Origin: Pumilibacter muris
GTDB lineage: Bacteria > Bacillota > Clostridia > Christensenellales > Pumilibacteraceae
Direction: 5' to 3'
Length of the DNA stretch: 64,000 nt
Assembly (NCBI RefSeq): GCF_943193045.1
Contig: NZ_CALPCN010000003.1
Location: 1-64,000, forward strand
In this document: in pieces, positions 1 to 8,596 of the stretch
Layout: every line of letters begins with the position of its first letter
Numbering within the stretch: position 1 is the first letter of the stretch
The notes under the pieces: model-generated
The model's database searches: none
What the model saw: the letters and a program-made list of their open reading frames with translations, nothing else
Told to the model about the DNA's origin: nothing
Made by a program: the position numbers and the translations under genes

Positions 1-27
1 ATTTCCGTTAATGTGGATATATAAAGC

Positions 28-66
28 CCCGCTTGAAAGCATCGAACCTTTCAAGCGGGCTTTTTT
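28..66 (+). terminator. Rho-independent terminator
   Basis: A perfect 12-bp stem (28-39 pairing with 48-59, loop of 8) is followed by a T-rich tract. It would end a transcript entering from left of the window. On the other strand there is no comparable T-run, so it acts rightward. Confidence 0.85.
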
Positions 67-104
67 CTTTTCCTTTTGTTTTTTTGTGGGGGGTACTTTT
101 TGGG

Positions 105-305
105 CGAAGATTGCCGCGCTCGTTATGACAACTGCGGTGCTTGCGCAATAGGAGTTCTGCGAGGCGGGCTTTTGAAGCGGTTTTTGGGGTGGGGATTGCC
201 GCGCTCGTTTTACTCGCTCGCAATGACAACGCGAGTGGGGGGGTAAATGGTTGGTTTCGTTTTCTGTCATTGCGAGGAGCCGCAGGCGACGCGGCAATCC
301 CGTGC
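105..305. repeat. Cluster of REP-like GCAATC palindromes
   Basis: The gene-free stretch before the first CDS holds three related units: about 109-128 (partial), 194-228 and 265-300. Each carries GATTGCCGCG and/or TTGCGAG ends, and units two and three lie in opposite orientation, so the RNA could fold into a large hairpin. The same unit recurs at about 3853-4040. These resemble widely dispersed bacterial intergenic palindromes; no protein-coding potential is convincing here. Confidence 0.7.
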
Positions 306-476
306 TTAACTTGCTTTATTTTTGACGCTTGACTTTGTGTGTTTACAATGGCATACGAATGCGAACATTGCGAGCACGAAATTCTTACGCGCGGCGAATA
401 GTTTATCGTGTGCGCTTGACACGCGGCGTTGCCAAATGTTAAACTAAATAAAAGCATATAAAGAGGAACCGGGATT

Positions 477-1073
477 ATGATTGATTACGATTCGTATAGT
501 TGCAATGGAGCGGAGGCTAATCACGCGATTTTTGTCGCGTTGCCGTCGCGCGAGTTCGAAATAAAGAAAGAGCCGAGAAATACATTTCACGACTACCGCA
601 AGCAAGAAAAATACGCCGAAATTTTAAAAGGGCTTGAAAAACGCGTCGCGGTTTTGCGCGCGGAATTTAACGAGCATCAAAAAGCGCAGGGAGCCGTAAC
701 TAACTACGGGCACGATATGGAGGACGTTTCGCTTCTTTATGCCCGCGCCCGCAAACTTTACGAATCGGACGAATACGGGCAGGCGGTGGAACTATTCGAA
801 CGCCTCGCTTTGCTCGGGCATATTGCTGCGTGTTGCGATTTGGGCGTGTGCTACGAAATGGGTTACGGTGTTGAGGAAGACTGCGTTAAAGCCGTTCGAC
901 TTTACCGCAAAGCGGCTATGAGCGGGCACGCCTCCGCGCAATACAATTTGGGGCTTTGCTACGAATTCGGGCAAGGCACGTTAAAGAACATTGAAAAAGC
1001 GGCGAGGTGGTACCGCGCCGCAGCCGAACAGGGAATAAAAGAAGCTTGCGAAAGATTGAAAGAGTTAAAGTAG
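477..1073 (+). CDS. Sel1-repeat protein
   Basis: A 198-residue protein whose second half contains tandem Sel1-like repeats. The units read A..LYR.AA..GHA.AQYNLGLCYE.G.G and recur from about residue 85 onward, ending with a partial copy. Sel1 repeats form alpha-alpha solenoids that mediate protein-protein contacts; the partner cannot be told from sequence. The first 80 residues are not recognised and are charged. No signal peptide or membrane segment is visible, so it is probably cytosolic. The ATG is preceded by AAGAGGAA at good spacing. A second, larger Sel1 protein lies at 7172, but the two are not in one operon. Confidence 0.8.
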   Translation: MIDYDSYSCNGAEANHAIFVALPSREFEIKKEPRNTFHDYRKQEKYAEILKGLEKRVAVLRAEFNEHQKAQGAVTNYGHDMEDVSLLYARARKLYESDEYGQAVELFERLALLGHIAACCDLGVCYEMGYGVEEDCVKAVRLYRKAAMSGHASAQYNLGLCYEFGQGTLKNIEKAARWYRAAAEQGIKEACERLKELK

Positions 1074-1091
1074 GTTTCGCACCCGCAGAAA

Positions 1092-1829
1092 TCAGTCTTT
1101 AACTTGCGCGGGCTTAGTGCACTTTCCGCTCATAATCCGCCTTGTTTTTTCTTTGATTGTTTCTTGCGGCACGCTCGGATATATCGGTTCCGCCACGTCT
1201 ATTATAAAATGGGGGTGGCGATATTTTTTTCCGTTTTGTCCGTATTCTTCAAACCTTAAAGTTATGGGCACAAGAGGAACGCGGTTCTGAAACGCAAATC
1301 TGAAAGCCCCGTCTTTAAACGGACGAATATCTTCGCACAATTCCACAAGGCTGCCTTCGGGGCAAACGTGTAAAAGTCCGCCGTCGCGCAATAGTTCGTT
1401 CATTTCGGCAAAACAACGTTTTTTCTGTTCGTAGTCTTCGGGAATGGGAACTCCGCCGCTGTTACGAATAAAAAACCGCACGCTTAAATCCATATTGCGC
1501 TGAAGAGTGAGCCAATGCACCGGACGCATTCCGAAAACGAAAGTGGCAATCATTTGAATGTCGAGCGGGTGAATGTGGTTTGAAACAATCACGGCTCCCG
1601 TTTTTTTCAGCGATGCCACGTTTTCTTTTCCGAGCACTTTAACGCGGTGCACTATTTTAAGATAGGCGCGCAAAAAAACGTTTGCAACACTGCGGTGCAA
1701 AAATTTAAGCAATCGGAACGGCTTGCCTTTATCGTAGAATTTATACTCAGAATAATCTATTTTGTTTTTTTTGGTTTTCAGCTTGCAAACGTATTCGTTT
1801 TTGTTCGCAGGCGCATTTATATCCGACAT
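1092..1829 (-). CDS. 1-acyl-sn-glycerol-3-phosphate acyltransferase (PlsC family)
   Basis: A 245-residue acyltransferase of the PlsC/LPLAT family, which transfers an acyl chain to lysophosphatidic acid in phospholipid synthesis. The HX4D catalytic motif is visible as NHIHPLD about residue 86, followed by the family's CPEG-type block (CPEGS about residue 160) that binds the glycerol phosphate. An N-terminal hydrophobic stretch (FLHRSVANVFLRAYL) may attach it to the membrane. I chose the ATG at 1829 over an in-frame GTG two codons upstream, because an AAGGGG site sits five bases before this ATG and overlaps the GTG. It is transcribed leftward, convergent with the preceding Sel1 gene. The exact acyl acceptor is not determinable. 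Confidence 0.85.
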   Translation of the reverse strand: MSDINAPANKNEYVCKLKTKKNKIDYSEYKFYDKGKPFRLLKFLHRSVANVFLRAYLKIVHRVKVLGKENVASLKKTGAVIVSNHIHPLDIQMIATFVFGMRPVHWLTLQRNMDLSVRFFIRNSGGVPIPEDYEQKKRCFAEMNELLRDGGLLHVCPEGSLVELCEDIRPFKDGAFRFAFQNRVPLVPITLRFEEYGQNGKKYRHPHFIIDVAEPIYPSVPQETIKEKTRRIMSGKCTKPAQVKD

Positions 1830-1946
1830 AATCACCCCTTGCCTCTTTAAGAGGGCGTAACACCGTTACACGACAATAGTATAACATTATAAAAGCGTTT
1901 TAGCAACCTATTCTGCGGTAATTTCGCCTAATTTTCATTTTCTTTC

Positions 1947-1975
1947 TTTACAACTTCCGTAATATAGTCTATAAT
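1947..1975 (+). promoter_or_regulatory. Sigma-70 promoter abutting the start codon (possible leaderless mRNA)
   Basis: TTTACA (1947-1952), 17-bp spacer, TATAAT (1970-1975). The expected start of transcription, about seven bases downstream, coincides with the ATG at 1982, and no ribosome site lies upstream of that ATG. Confidence 0.7.
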
Positions 1976-1981
1976 AATGGT

Positions 1982-3190
1982 ATGGACGCGAAAAAGCGTA
2001 AAAATTTAATAGCGCTTTCAATAGTTGCGGGTTCGCTCGTATTGCTTTTGTTGTTGCTTTTGTGGCTCCGCACGCTTTCGCCGTCGTTTTCGGAGTTCGT
2101 TTGCCGCTACATAGCGCGCCCGTATGTTTTTATAGCGGGGCATATAACTTCGCTTTTTCCGCTGTCGTTTTTCGAGTTTTGTATTATAGTCGTTATATTC
2201 GGCGCGGTGGCTTTAATAACTCTCGCCATAGTCGGGCTTGTTCGCAAACTCGGAGCCTTAGTTTTAAAGGGAGCTCTTATTGTAGTTATATGTATTCTGT
2301 CGGTTTTTAATCTGTATTCGCTCATAGTGGGATTTTCTTATTACCGCCCCGCCGCGCCGGTGCCTCAAAGCGAAAAAGAATACGCTTCGCAAGACGTAAC
2401 GAAAATGTTGCGCTATTTTGCCGACGACTTCAACGAGTTGGCGGGCAAATTCGAGCGCGACGGCAACGGAAACGTTAAATCCCCGTACACGCTAACCGAA
2501 CTGAGCGACAAGTTGCGCGCCGAATACGAACGGCTCGGCAACGATTACTATTACGGCTACACTCCCAAAGCGAAAGGAATAGTAAACAGTTGGTGGCTTA
2601 CTCTAAACAACATATCGGGCATCACGTTTGTGCCGCTCGGTGAACCCACAGTGAACCGAAACACCCCCGCGAGCGATATTCCGCAAACTATGGCTCACGA
2701 AATGGCGCACGCCAAAGGCGTTATGCGCGAGGGCGAAGCGAACTTTGTGGCGTATTATCTGTTGCTTTCGTCCGACGACGATTACTTGCGGTATTGCGGG
2801 TATTTTTCCACATTCTATTCTGCGCTTACCGCCGTGAACGCCGATTCGAACAAAAAAACCGATTATAACGAAATCCGCAACGGCATGGCGCCCGAAATCC
2901 GCAACGAAATTATTGCCGCGAACAAATTTTGGAGCGAGAAATCCAAACAGCCGGGTATAGCGGGATTTTTAAACCGTGTGTTCGAGAAAGTGGGCGACTT
3001 TATGAACGACATATTCTTAAAGAGCAACGGAGCCGAAAACGGAAGCGGAAGCTATTCCGATAAAGTTACCGACGGCGAAATTTCCGACACAGGACAGACT
3101 AATCCCGACACGGGCGAAATTATATATGCGGTAACTTATTCGAGTGTGCAAAAAATGTATTTCGCGGTTTACGAGCAAAGGGCGACATAA
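1982..3190 (+). CDS. DUF3810-type membrane metallopeptidase-like protein
   Basis: A 402-residue protein with three hydrophobic segments in the first 120 residues (about 10-29, 58-82 and 92-115), then a large presumably extracytoplasmic domain. That domain contains TMAHEMAHAKGV, an HExxH zinc-metallopeptidase signature, followed after seven residues by GEANFVAYYLL, which could give the third ligand. This order matches DUF3810 proteins, whose substrate is not known. The C-terminal 60 residues are polar and Ser/Gly-rich and unlike the core. The ATG begins essentially at the predicted transcript start, so translation may be leaderless. The next gene starts after a fresh promoter. Confidence 0.8.
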   Translation: MDAKKRKNLIALSIVAGSLVLLLLLLLWLRTLSPSFSEFVCRYIARPYVFIAGHITSLFPLSFFEFCIIVVIFGAVALITLAIVGLVRKLGALVLKGALIVVICILSVFNLYSLIVGFSYYRPAAPVPQSEKEYASQDVTKMLRYFADDFNELAGKFERDGNGNVKSPYTLTELSDKLRAEYERLGNDYYYGYTPKAKGIVNSWWLTLNNISGITFVPLGEPTVNRNTPASDIPQTMAHEMAHAKGVMREGEANFVAYYLLLSSDDDYLRYCGYFSTFYSALTAVNADSNKKTDYNEIRNGMAPEIRNEIIAANKFWSEKSKQPGIAGFLNRVFEKVGDFMNDIFLKSNGAENGSGSYSDKVTDGEISDTGQTNPDTGEIIYAVTYSSVQKMYFAVYEQRAT

Positions 3191-3217
3191 GCGTAAGCGA
3201 ACGGAAAAACAAAACTC

Positions 3218-3247
3218 TTGACGTCGAACGTCCCGAAGTGGTATACT
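3218..3247 (+). promoter_or_regulatory. Promoter of the sigma-factor operon
   Basis: TTGACG (3218-3223), 18-bp spacer, TATACT (3242-3247). Because the -10 box lies inside the longest possible reading frame of the sigma gene, the true start codon must be further downstream. Confidence 0.6.
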
Positions 3248-3309
3248 TAAACTGCAAAGAAACTTACGGGCGGGAATTTTTGGAGGAAAAGGAAAGAGAG
3301 CGTATAAAC

Positions 3310-3822
3310 GTGCTCATAAAGCGAATCGCGCTTGGCGACGAAAACGCTTTAACGGAGCTGTATAACGCGGTCGGCGGGCGAATGCTGAGCGTGGCGCTTT
3401 CTATTGCGGGCGACAGAGCGTCCGCCGAAGACGTTTTGCAAGACGCGTTTTTGTCAATAGTGAAAAACGCCCGCAAATTCCGTTATTACCAAAACGGTTA
3501 CGGGTGGGCGTGCACTATTGTGCGCAACACCGCTTTAAATTACATAAAAGCGCGCAACAGGCGTAGGTGCGACAACATAGACGACCTGTGTTTTCTCGCG
3601 TCCGACACTTCGGTTGAGGACGAAGCCACTGCGGGAGTAACTGTGCGCGAGGCAATAGCGCGTCTCGATAAAAAGCAGCGAGCCGCAATTTATTATAAGT
3701 ATTACGAAGATTTAACGGTGAGGCAAATAGCCGCAAAAATAGGCGTTTCCAAATCGCAAGCCGACAGGATAGTTAAAGAGGCGGAAGCCGCTTTGCGAAG
3801 GATTATAGATTCGGGCGGCTGA
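3310..3822 (+). CDS. ECF-type RNA polymerase sigma factor
   Basis: A sigma-70 family factor of about 170 residues with only regions 2 and 4, as in ECF sigmas. Region 2 covers roughly residues 10-80, with the helix EDVLQDAFLSIVKNARKF that contacts core and the -10 element. Region 4 covers about 115-168, with a helix-turn-helix (LTVRQIAAKIGVSKSQADRI). It would redirect RNA polymerase to a small stimulus-dependent regulon. The frame is open from 3238, but that start overlaps the -10 box. A GTG at 3310 with GGAAAGAGAG upstream suits the family length; a TTG at 3280 is the alternative. The following gene has one membrane segment and is the likely anti-sigma partner. Confidence 0.85.
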   Translation: MLIKRIALGDENALTELYNAVGGRMLSVALSIAGDRASAEDVLQDAFLSIVKNARKFRYYQNGYGWACTIVRNTALNYIKARNRRRCDNIDDLCFLASDTSVEDEATAGVTVREAIARLDKKQRAAIYYKYYEDLTVRQIAAKIGVSKSQADRIVKEAEAALRRIIDSGG

Positions 3823-3849
3823 CGGGACAAAACCGCGAAAAAAATTGTT

Positions 3850-4040
3850 GTATTATTGCGAGCGCGGCTAAGCAATTATCGGCAAGAAAGAATGTTGAAA
3901 CGAGATTGCCGCGTCATTCGCTTCGTTCGTTCCTCGCAATGACAGAACACATGTCACTGCGAGCGTAGCGCGGCAGTCTCCTGCATAAAGCGAACAATGC
4001 TTTTGGTGTCATTGCGAGCGTGGCGAAGCAATCCCGAACA
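3850..4040. repeat. Second cluster of REP-like GCAATC palindromes
   Basis: Four units (about 3853-3880, 3903-3945, 3952-3983 and 4007-4040) share the TGTCATTGCGAG...GCGGCAATC consensus seen at 105-305. The second is inverted relative to the others. They fill the gap between the sigma gene and its probable anti-sigma gene. Confidence 0.7.
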
Positions 4041-4072
4041 ATAGAGCAGCTCATAAAAAACCATAAGGAAAA

Positions 4073-4843
4073 ATGGAAAAGAAAGACGCAAAAATCGAAT
4101 ACGAATTGAACTCGCTGTCGAACGGCTGTTTGCCCGACCCCGATAAAATTCTTTGGAAAGCCCGCGTGCAAATGAGAAAAGACGCGCGGGGCGAAAAAGC
4201 TCCTGTCCCTGCCGAAAAATGCGGCGCGCGCAAGGGGTGGATTTTTGCCGCTTTCGGAGCCGTTGCCGCAGTTTTTATTGTGCTTGTTATAGGAATAGGC
4301 GTTTCTAAAATTTTCCCCTCGTGGGAGCCGTCGGTCCCCGACACCGACAATTCGGTTACGGCGCCATCCGAACCTTCGTGGAGCGGCAAGTTCTACAACG
4401 CCTCGCAACTTGTGGCGCGCACGGCGAGCCATGCCGAAGCTGCGGCTGTGTTTTTGGCGGCGCGGGGCGAAGCTTTCCCCGTGCCCGACGTAGGAGAAAA
4501 CGACGGCGGCTTGAATGTGGCAACGTTGAACGTAACGGTTTTTAAAAACCGAGAAACGGGAAAAGACGTGCTTATAGAGTGCAAGGCGCGCATAATGGGC
4601 GAACTCGGCGCCGACGAGCTTATTATGCGGTTCGAGCTTACGCAAGACGTTTATTCAGATAGCAAAGATTATTTAAATTTGCCGCAATACGGCGATTTGC
4701 GTTACGAGGAAGGGCGCGAAAACGGCGAATATGTGTCGCGCGCTTATATAGAAAACAAATACCGTTGCATGTTGCAAGTTATGAACGGCAACGGCTACCG
4801 TTTGGATTATTACCTTGCCGAACTGTTCGGCGAAAGTAAATAA
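4073..4843 (+). CDS. Single-pass membrane protein, candidate anti-sigma factor
   Basis: A 256-residue protein with a charged cytoplasmic N-terminus of about 55 residues, one strong membrane helix (about 57-80, FAAFGAVAAVFIVLVIGIGV) and a soluble C-terminal domain outside. Cytoplasmic tail, one helix and external sensor domain is the usual layout of anti-sigma factors and fits its position just after an ECF sigma gene. I do not recognise a named anti-sigma domain, so the role is inferred from topology and context. A cluster of palindromic repeats separates it from the sigma gene. AAGGAA precedes the ATG. Confidence 0.55.
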   Translation: MEKKDAKIEYELNSLSNGCLPDPDKILWKARVQMRKDARGEKAPVPAEKCGARKGWIFAAFGAVAAVFIVLVIGIGVSKIFPSWEPSVPDTDNSVTAPSEPSWSGKFYNASQLVARTASHAEAAAVFLAARGEAFPVPDVGENDGGLNVATLNVTVFKNRETGKDVLIECKARIMGELGADELIMRFELTQDVYSDSKDYLNLPQYGDLRYEEGRENGEYVSRAYIENKYRCMLQVMNGNGYRLDYYLAELFGESK

Positions 4844-4857
4844 AGGAGGTTGTCTGT

Positions 4858-6363
4858 ATGGAAAAATCGAACGCCGGCAAACAAAGTTTAGCGTTAAAGA
4901 TATTTGCGCTTTCGCTGTTTTGTTTAATGTTTTTGTTCATGCTTTTGGGTTGCGCGAGTCCCGACGGCAACTTCGGAGCAGATTCGAACGGACAGATTAT
5001 GATTTCTTTGCCGACAGAGCGCGGCGATTCTTTCAGCGAAATAAACGAAAGGGGTTTTACGAAAACGGCGGATTGCGCCTCGTCGGCGTTTTCGCTCTCA
5101 ACTTCTCGCTCGTCGTATTCTTATATGCGCAGAGCTGTGAATGCGGGGCGGCTTCCGTCTGCCGATTCGGTGAGAATAGAAGAATATATAAACTATTTCG
5201 ATTATGAAATAGCTTTGCCGCAAGACGGTGATTTTTCGGCGGTAGCAAACGTTTTCGACTGCGGGTGGAACGACGCGCACAAGCTGTTGCGGGTGAGCTA
5301 TGCGGCGAGAGAAACAGAACGCGCGGCCGCGCCTAATAACCTTGTGTTTTTAGTCGATATTTCGGCTTCTATGTACGGAGCCGACAGAATAGGACTGTTT
5401 AAAACGGCGTTGGAATACGTTGCGGAAGCGCTCGGCGAGTTTGATAGAATATCGCTCGTGACTTACGCGGGCGCCGTGCGCGTGCTTATAGACGGCGCCG
5501 ACGCGTCTCGGCGCGACGAACTTTTGGAGAGCGCGAATTCGTTGCAAGCGTCGGGCGGCACTGCGGGAGAAAGCGCAATCGAAAAGGCGTATTCTCTTGC
5601 GAAAAAGAATTTTTTGCCGCAAGGAAACAACCGCATAATTCTTTTTACCGACGGCGATTTCAACGTGGGGGCGAAAAGCCCAGCCGAACTCGAAACGCTT
5701 GTAAAAAAAGAGCGGAACGGGGGAATATATTTTACGTCGGTCGGAGTGGGATACGGCAATTATAAAGACGACGTGCTCGAAGCGCTTGCAAACGCGGGCA
5801 ACGGAGAAGCGTATTATTTAGACGGCGAGAGCGAGGCGAAGCGGGTGTTCGGCGAAGAACTTGCGGGAACCCTTTTCACGGTTGCCGCCGACGCGAAAGC
5901 GAACGTTTTGTTCGACCCCTCGCAGGTTGAGAGCTACCGCCTTATAGGGTACGACAACCGCATGCTTACGGGCGTCGAGTTCGAAGACGAAAAGACCGAC
6001 GCGGGCGAAGTGGGTTCGGGCAAGCAAATAACCGCGCTTTTCGAAATTGTGCCCGCGCAAAGTTGCGAAATTGATTTGCCTTTCGCCACCGCCGAACTCA
6101 GATATAAAATTCCGAACGGAGGGGAAGAAAAAAGCTTAACTGTGAAAATAGAAAAGGGCGAAGAAAACCCCGACGATATATTTATAGGGTGCGTAGCAGA
6201 ATACGGCTTACTGTTAAGGCGTTCGGAATACGCGCAAAACGCAAGTTTCGAGTCGTTGGAAACCCGCCTTTATTCATTGACGCTTTCCGACGATGTATAC
6301 AAAACCGAATTTAAAGAGCTTGTGCGTAAGGCTCGCGGAATTTATTCAAAAAGTCGCTATTAA
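4858..6363 (+). CDS. VWA-domain lipoprotein (YfbK-like)
   Basis: A 501-residue secreted lipoprotein. The N-terminus is a signal peptide ending in the lipobox LLGC, about residue 32. A conserved YfbK-type segment follows (RIEEYINYFDY, about 103-113). A von Willebrand A domain covers roughly 160-340 with an intact MIDAS start (DISAS) and later FTDGDFN and TSVGVGYGNYKDD. The last 150 residues match the C-terminal part of YfbK/DUF3520-type proteins. VWA domains bind protein partners through a metal ion; the ligand is unknown. AAAGGAGG gives a very strong ribosome site. It lies 14 bases after the candidate anti-sigma gene, so both are probably cotranscribed with the sigma factor. Confidence 0.85.
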   Translation: MEKSNAGKQSLALKIFALSLFCLMFLFMLLGCASPDGNFGADSNGQIMISLPTERGDSFSEINERGFTKTADCASSAFSLSTSRSSYSYMRRAVNAGRLPSADSVRIEEYINYFDYEIALPQDGDFSAVANVFDCGWNDAHKLLRVSYAARETERAAAPNNLVFLVDISASMYGADRIGLFKTALEYVAEALGEFDRISLVTYAGAVRVLIDGADASRRDELLESANSLQASGGTAGESAIEKAYSLAKKNFLPQGNNRIILFTDGDFNVGAKSPAELETLVKKERNGGIYFTSVGVGYGNYKDDVLEALANAGNGEAYYLDGESEAKRVFGEELAGTLFTVAADAKANVLFDPSQVESYRLIGYDNRMLTGVEFEDEKTDAGEVGSGKQITALFEIVPAQSCEIDLPFATAELRYKIPNGGEEKSLTVKIEKGEENPDDIFIGCVAEYGLLLRRSEYAQNASFESLETRLYSLTLSDDVYKTEFKELVRKARGIYSKSRY

Positions 6364-6382
6364 AAACATAAGGAGAAAAAAC

Positions 6383-7072
6383 ATGGAAACTTTGGTTATA
6401 GGCGCGTTAAACGAAGAAATAAACGGTTTGCGAGCCGCGCTTGAAAATGCGGAAAGCCGAAAGCTCGGACCGTTCGAAGTGCATTGCGGCAAGCTTGGCG
6501 GAAAGTCTCTTTTTTTGTGCCGTTGCGGAGTGGGAAAAACAAACGCGGCGGCAGCAACTTCTGCGGTGCTTACCGCGTTTCCGTCGGTTAAGCGGGTTAT
6601 AAACACGGGAGTGGCGGGAGGAATAGGCGGAGGAATAAAACGTTGCGATGTTGCTCTCGGCATTAAAACCGTTCACCACGACTACGACCAAACGCCCGAC
6701 GGCTATCGTAAAGGGCAGGTAGACGGCTTCGACAGCGAGTTTTTCGACGCCGACAAAAAGATGCTCGAACTTATGGAGCGCGCTCTGAAAAATGAGAACA
6801 TACGCTATGTTAAAGGCGTTATAGCAAGCGGCGACCAGTTTATAGCGAGCAAAGAGACGGCTAAGAGAATAAACGGCGAATTCGGCGCTATAGCGTGCGA
6901 CTTCGAGAGCGCGCCCATAGCGCAGGTTTGCGCGCTGTATAAAATTCCGTTTCTTTCGATGCGCGCAATATCCGACGACGGCGGCGACGGCGCCGTAACG
7001 AGCTTTTACGAGTTTTTGCATTCTGCCGCCGAAAAGAACGCCCGCGCGATTAAAGCGTTTATGCAAATGTAG
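6383..7072 (+). CDS. mtnN: 5'-methylthioadenosine/S-adenosylhomocysteine nucleosidase
   Basis: A 229-residue nucleoside phosphorylase-fold enzyme that cleaves adenine from MTA and SAH, a step in recycling the by-products of SAM-using reactions. The family blocks are present in order: VINTGVAGGIG (about 69-79), ASGDQFI (about 153-159), the ribose-binding block CDFESAPIAQVC (about 171-182, where most members have EMEGAAIAQ), and RAISDDGG with the catalytic aspartate. The frame is open 90 bases further upstream, but AAGGAG sits before the ATG at 6383 and homologues start there. It follows the VWA gene by 19 bases. It fits functionally with the methionine cycle genes at 17.9-21.7 kb. Confidence 0.9.
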   Translation: METLVIGALNEEINGLRAALENAESRKLGPFEVHCGKLGGKSLFLCRCGVGKTNAAAATSAVLTAFPSVKRVINTGVAGGIGGGIKRCDVALGIKTVHHDYDQTPDGYRKGQVDGFDSEFFDADKKMLELMERALKNENIRYVKGVIASGDQFIASKETAKRINGEFGAIACDFESAPIAQVCALYKIPFLSMRAISDDGGDGAVTSFYEFLHSAAEKNARAIKAFMQM

Positions 7073-7102
7073 TTTTCCTTAGGGGTAAAAAGGCGCAATT
7101 AC

Positions 7103-7131
7103 TTGCGTTTACGGCGCTTATATGATATACT
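7103..7131 (+). promoter_or_regulatory. Promoter of the second Sel1 gene
   Basis: TTGCGT (7103-7108), 17-bp spacer, TATACT (7126-7131). It places the transcript start near 7138, which supports the ATG at 7172 rather than the upstream in-frame start. Confidence 0.65.
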
Positions 7132-7171
7132 TTCCGTATATTGTTGCAAAGGGAATTGGGAGTGCTTTTTA

Positions 7172-8596
7172 ATGAGAGTTTTCGAGCCTTACGAGTTTTT
7201 ATGCCCGCATTGCGGCGTAAAATTAAAGTCGGATAAAGAAGGACTTTTGAATTGCGCCGAGTGCCGAAGAGTGTTCGAGGCGGGGCAAAACCGCAGACTT
7301 GCGCGCGAGAGCAAGGCTTATAAAAACGCTTTAATAAAGAGCGCGCCCGAAGTGTATACCGTAGCGGCTTTTTCTTACGGCGGAGAAATTAAAAAAGACG
7401 ACCAGCGTACTTACGCCGGCGCATTCGATTACATAACCCAAAACCGTTACGCGAAAGAGAACCGAACGGTTTTTTTGCCGCTTTGTTTTTCGGTTGCGAA
7501 AGCCGACGGCTTTTTAAACGGTTTGATTGCTCACGAGGCGGCGCTCAAAAGTTATCGCTCCGCTTTAATCGAGTCGATTTTGGCGGCTCCGCCTTGCGAT
7601 AAACGGAGCTCGGCGCATTTTGCCGCCGAGTTTTCGCGCTATGCCGAAAACGTTACGCCGTCTGCCGAGCTTAGAGAAGCTTTGGAACGCAGCGAAGAAC
7701 TGTACAGCAGAGGGGCAAGCTATTACTACGAGGGGAAATTCGGGGCTGCGGTAGAGAATTTGCGCGCTTCCGCCGAGATGGGGCACGAGAAAGCGCAATA
7801 TTTGCTTGCAATGTGCTATGCGTCGGGCGACGGAGTGGAAAAGAGTTTAGACGGTTGCGTTAAATGGATGAAAGCCGCCGCCGAGCAGGGCGATTCCGAC
7901 GCGCAATTCGAACTCGGAATGCTTTACGGCAACGGCAAACTCGGCATAAAAGACTTAAACGAGTCGGCAAAATGGCACCGCAAAGCCGCCGAACAAGGCG
8001 ACAAACGCTCGCAAGGCATACTCGGAATATATTTTCTTAAAGGTTTTGGCACGCGTCAAAGTTATGTGGAAGCGCTAAGGTGGATTCGCAAATCTGCGGC
8101 GCAAGGATATTCCGAAGGGCAATGCTTGCTCGGCGCCATGTATGCCGACGGACACGGCGTTATTAAAAACTACGAAGAAGCGAGAAAGTGGTATAAAAAA
8201 GCGATAGCGCAAGGCAACGACCTTGCGGTTGAACAGCTGAAAAGTTTGGAAAAGGAAGTGGAAAGGGAACGCTATTCGGCTGTGCGAAACGGAAATGCGC
8301 GCACTGTCGGAACGTCGCTGTATTCTTCGCCCGATAGAGAGCAAGTTGCTCGCGGCGCTCAAAATAATTCGGCGTCTCAAAAGAAAGGCTCGGTAAACTG
8401 CCTGATTTTGGCGTTGTTACTTTTCTTTACGGGACCTGTTGGCGCGATTATATATTTGATTGCGGCGGGCTCGCGCAACACGAGAGTGGCAACCTTAGTG
8501 ATTGTGGGTATTCTCGTGTTTGTTTTAATAATTGTTTTCGGCGGAACGGGCGCTTGCCGTTGCGCGCTTACGCCGATTTTCGGACTTTTGCTATGA
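7172..8596 (+). CDS. Zinc-ribbon and Sel1-repeat membrane protein
   Basis: A 474-residue protein of three parts. An N-terminal zinc ribbon has CPHC (residues 11-14) and CAEC (28-31). A middle section of at least five Sel1 repeats covers roughly 190-370, each with A...WYRKAAEQG..AQ..LG..Y..G.G. The C-terminus has two hydrophobic helices, about 405-427 and 435-458. The repeats would form a solenoid held at the membrane, with the ribbon as an extra contact surface; the partner is unknown. AAGGGAATTGGGAG precedes the ATG. Its stop overlaps the next start (ATGA), so the following gene is translationally coupled. Confidence 0.8.
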   Translation: MRVFEPYEFLCPHCGVKLKSDKEGLLNCAECRRVFEAGQNRRLARESKAYKNALIKSAPEVYTVAAFSYGGEIKKDDQRTYAGAFDYITQNRYAKENRTVFLPLCFSVAKADGFLNGLIAHEAALKSYRSALIESILAAPPCDKRSSAHFAAEFSRYAENVTPSAELREALERSEELYSRGASYYYEGKFGAAVENLRASAEMGHEKAQYLLAMCYASGDGVEKSLDGCVKWMKAAAEQGDSDAQFELGMLYGNGKLGIKDLNESAKWHRKAAEQGDKRSQGILGIYFLKGFGTRQSYVEALRWIRKSAAQGYSEGQCLLGAMYADGHGVIKNYEEARKWYKKAIAQGNDLAVEQLKSLEKEVERERYSAVRNGNARTVGTSLYSSPDREQVARGAQNNSASQKKGSVNCLILALLLFFTGPVGAIIYLIAAGSRNTRVATLVIVGILVFVLIIVFGGTGACRCALTPIFGLLL

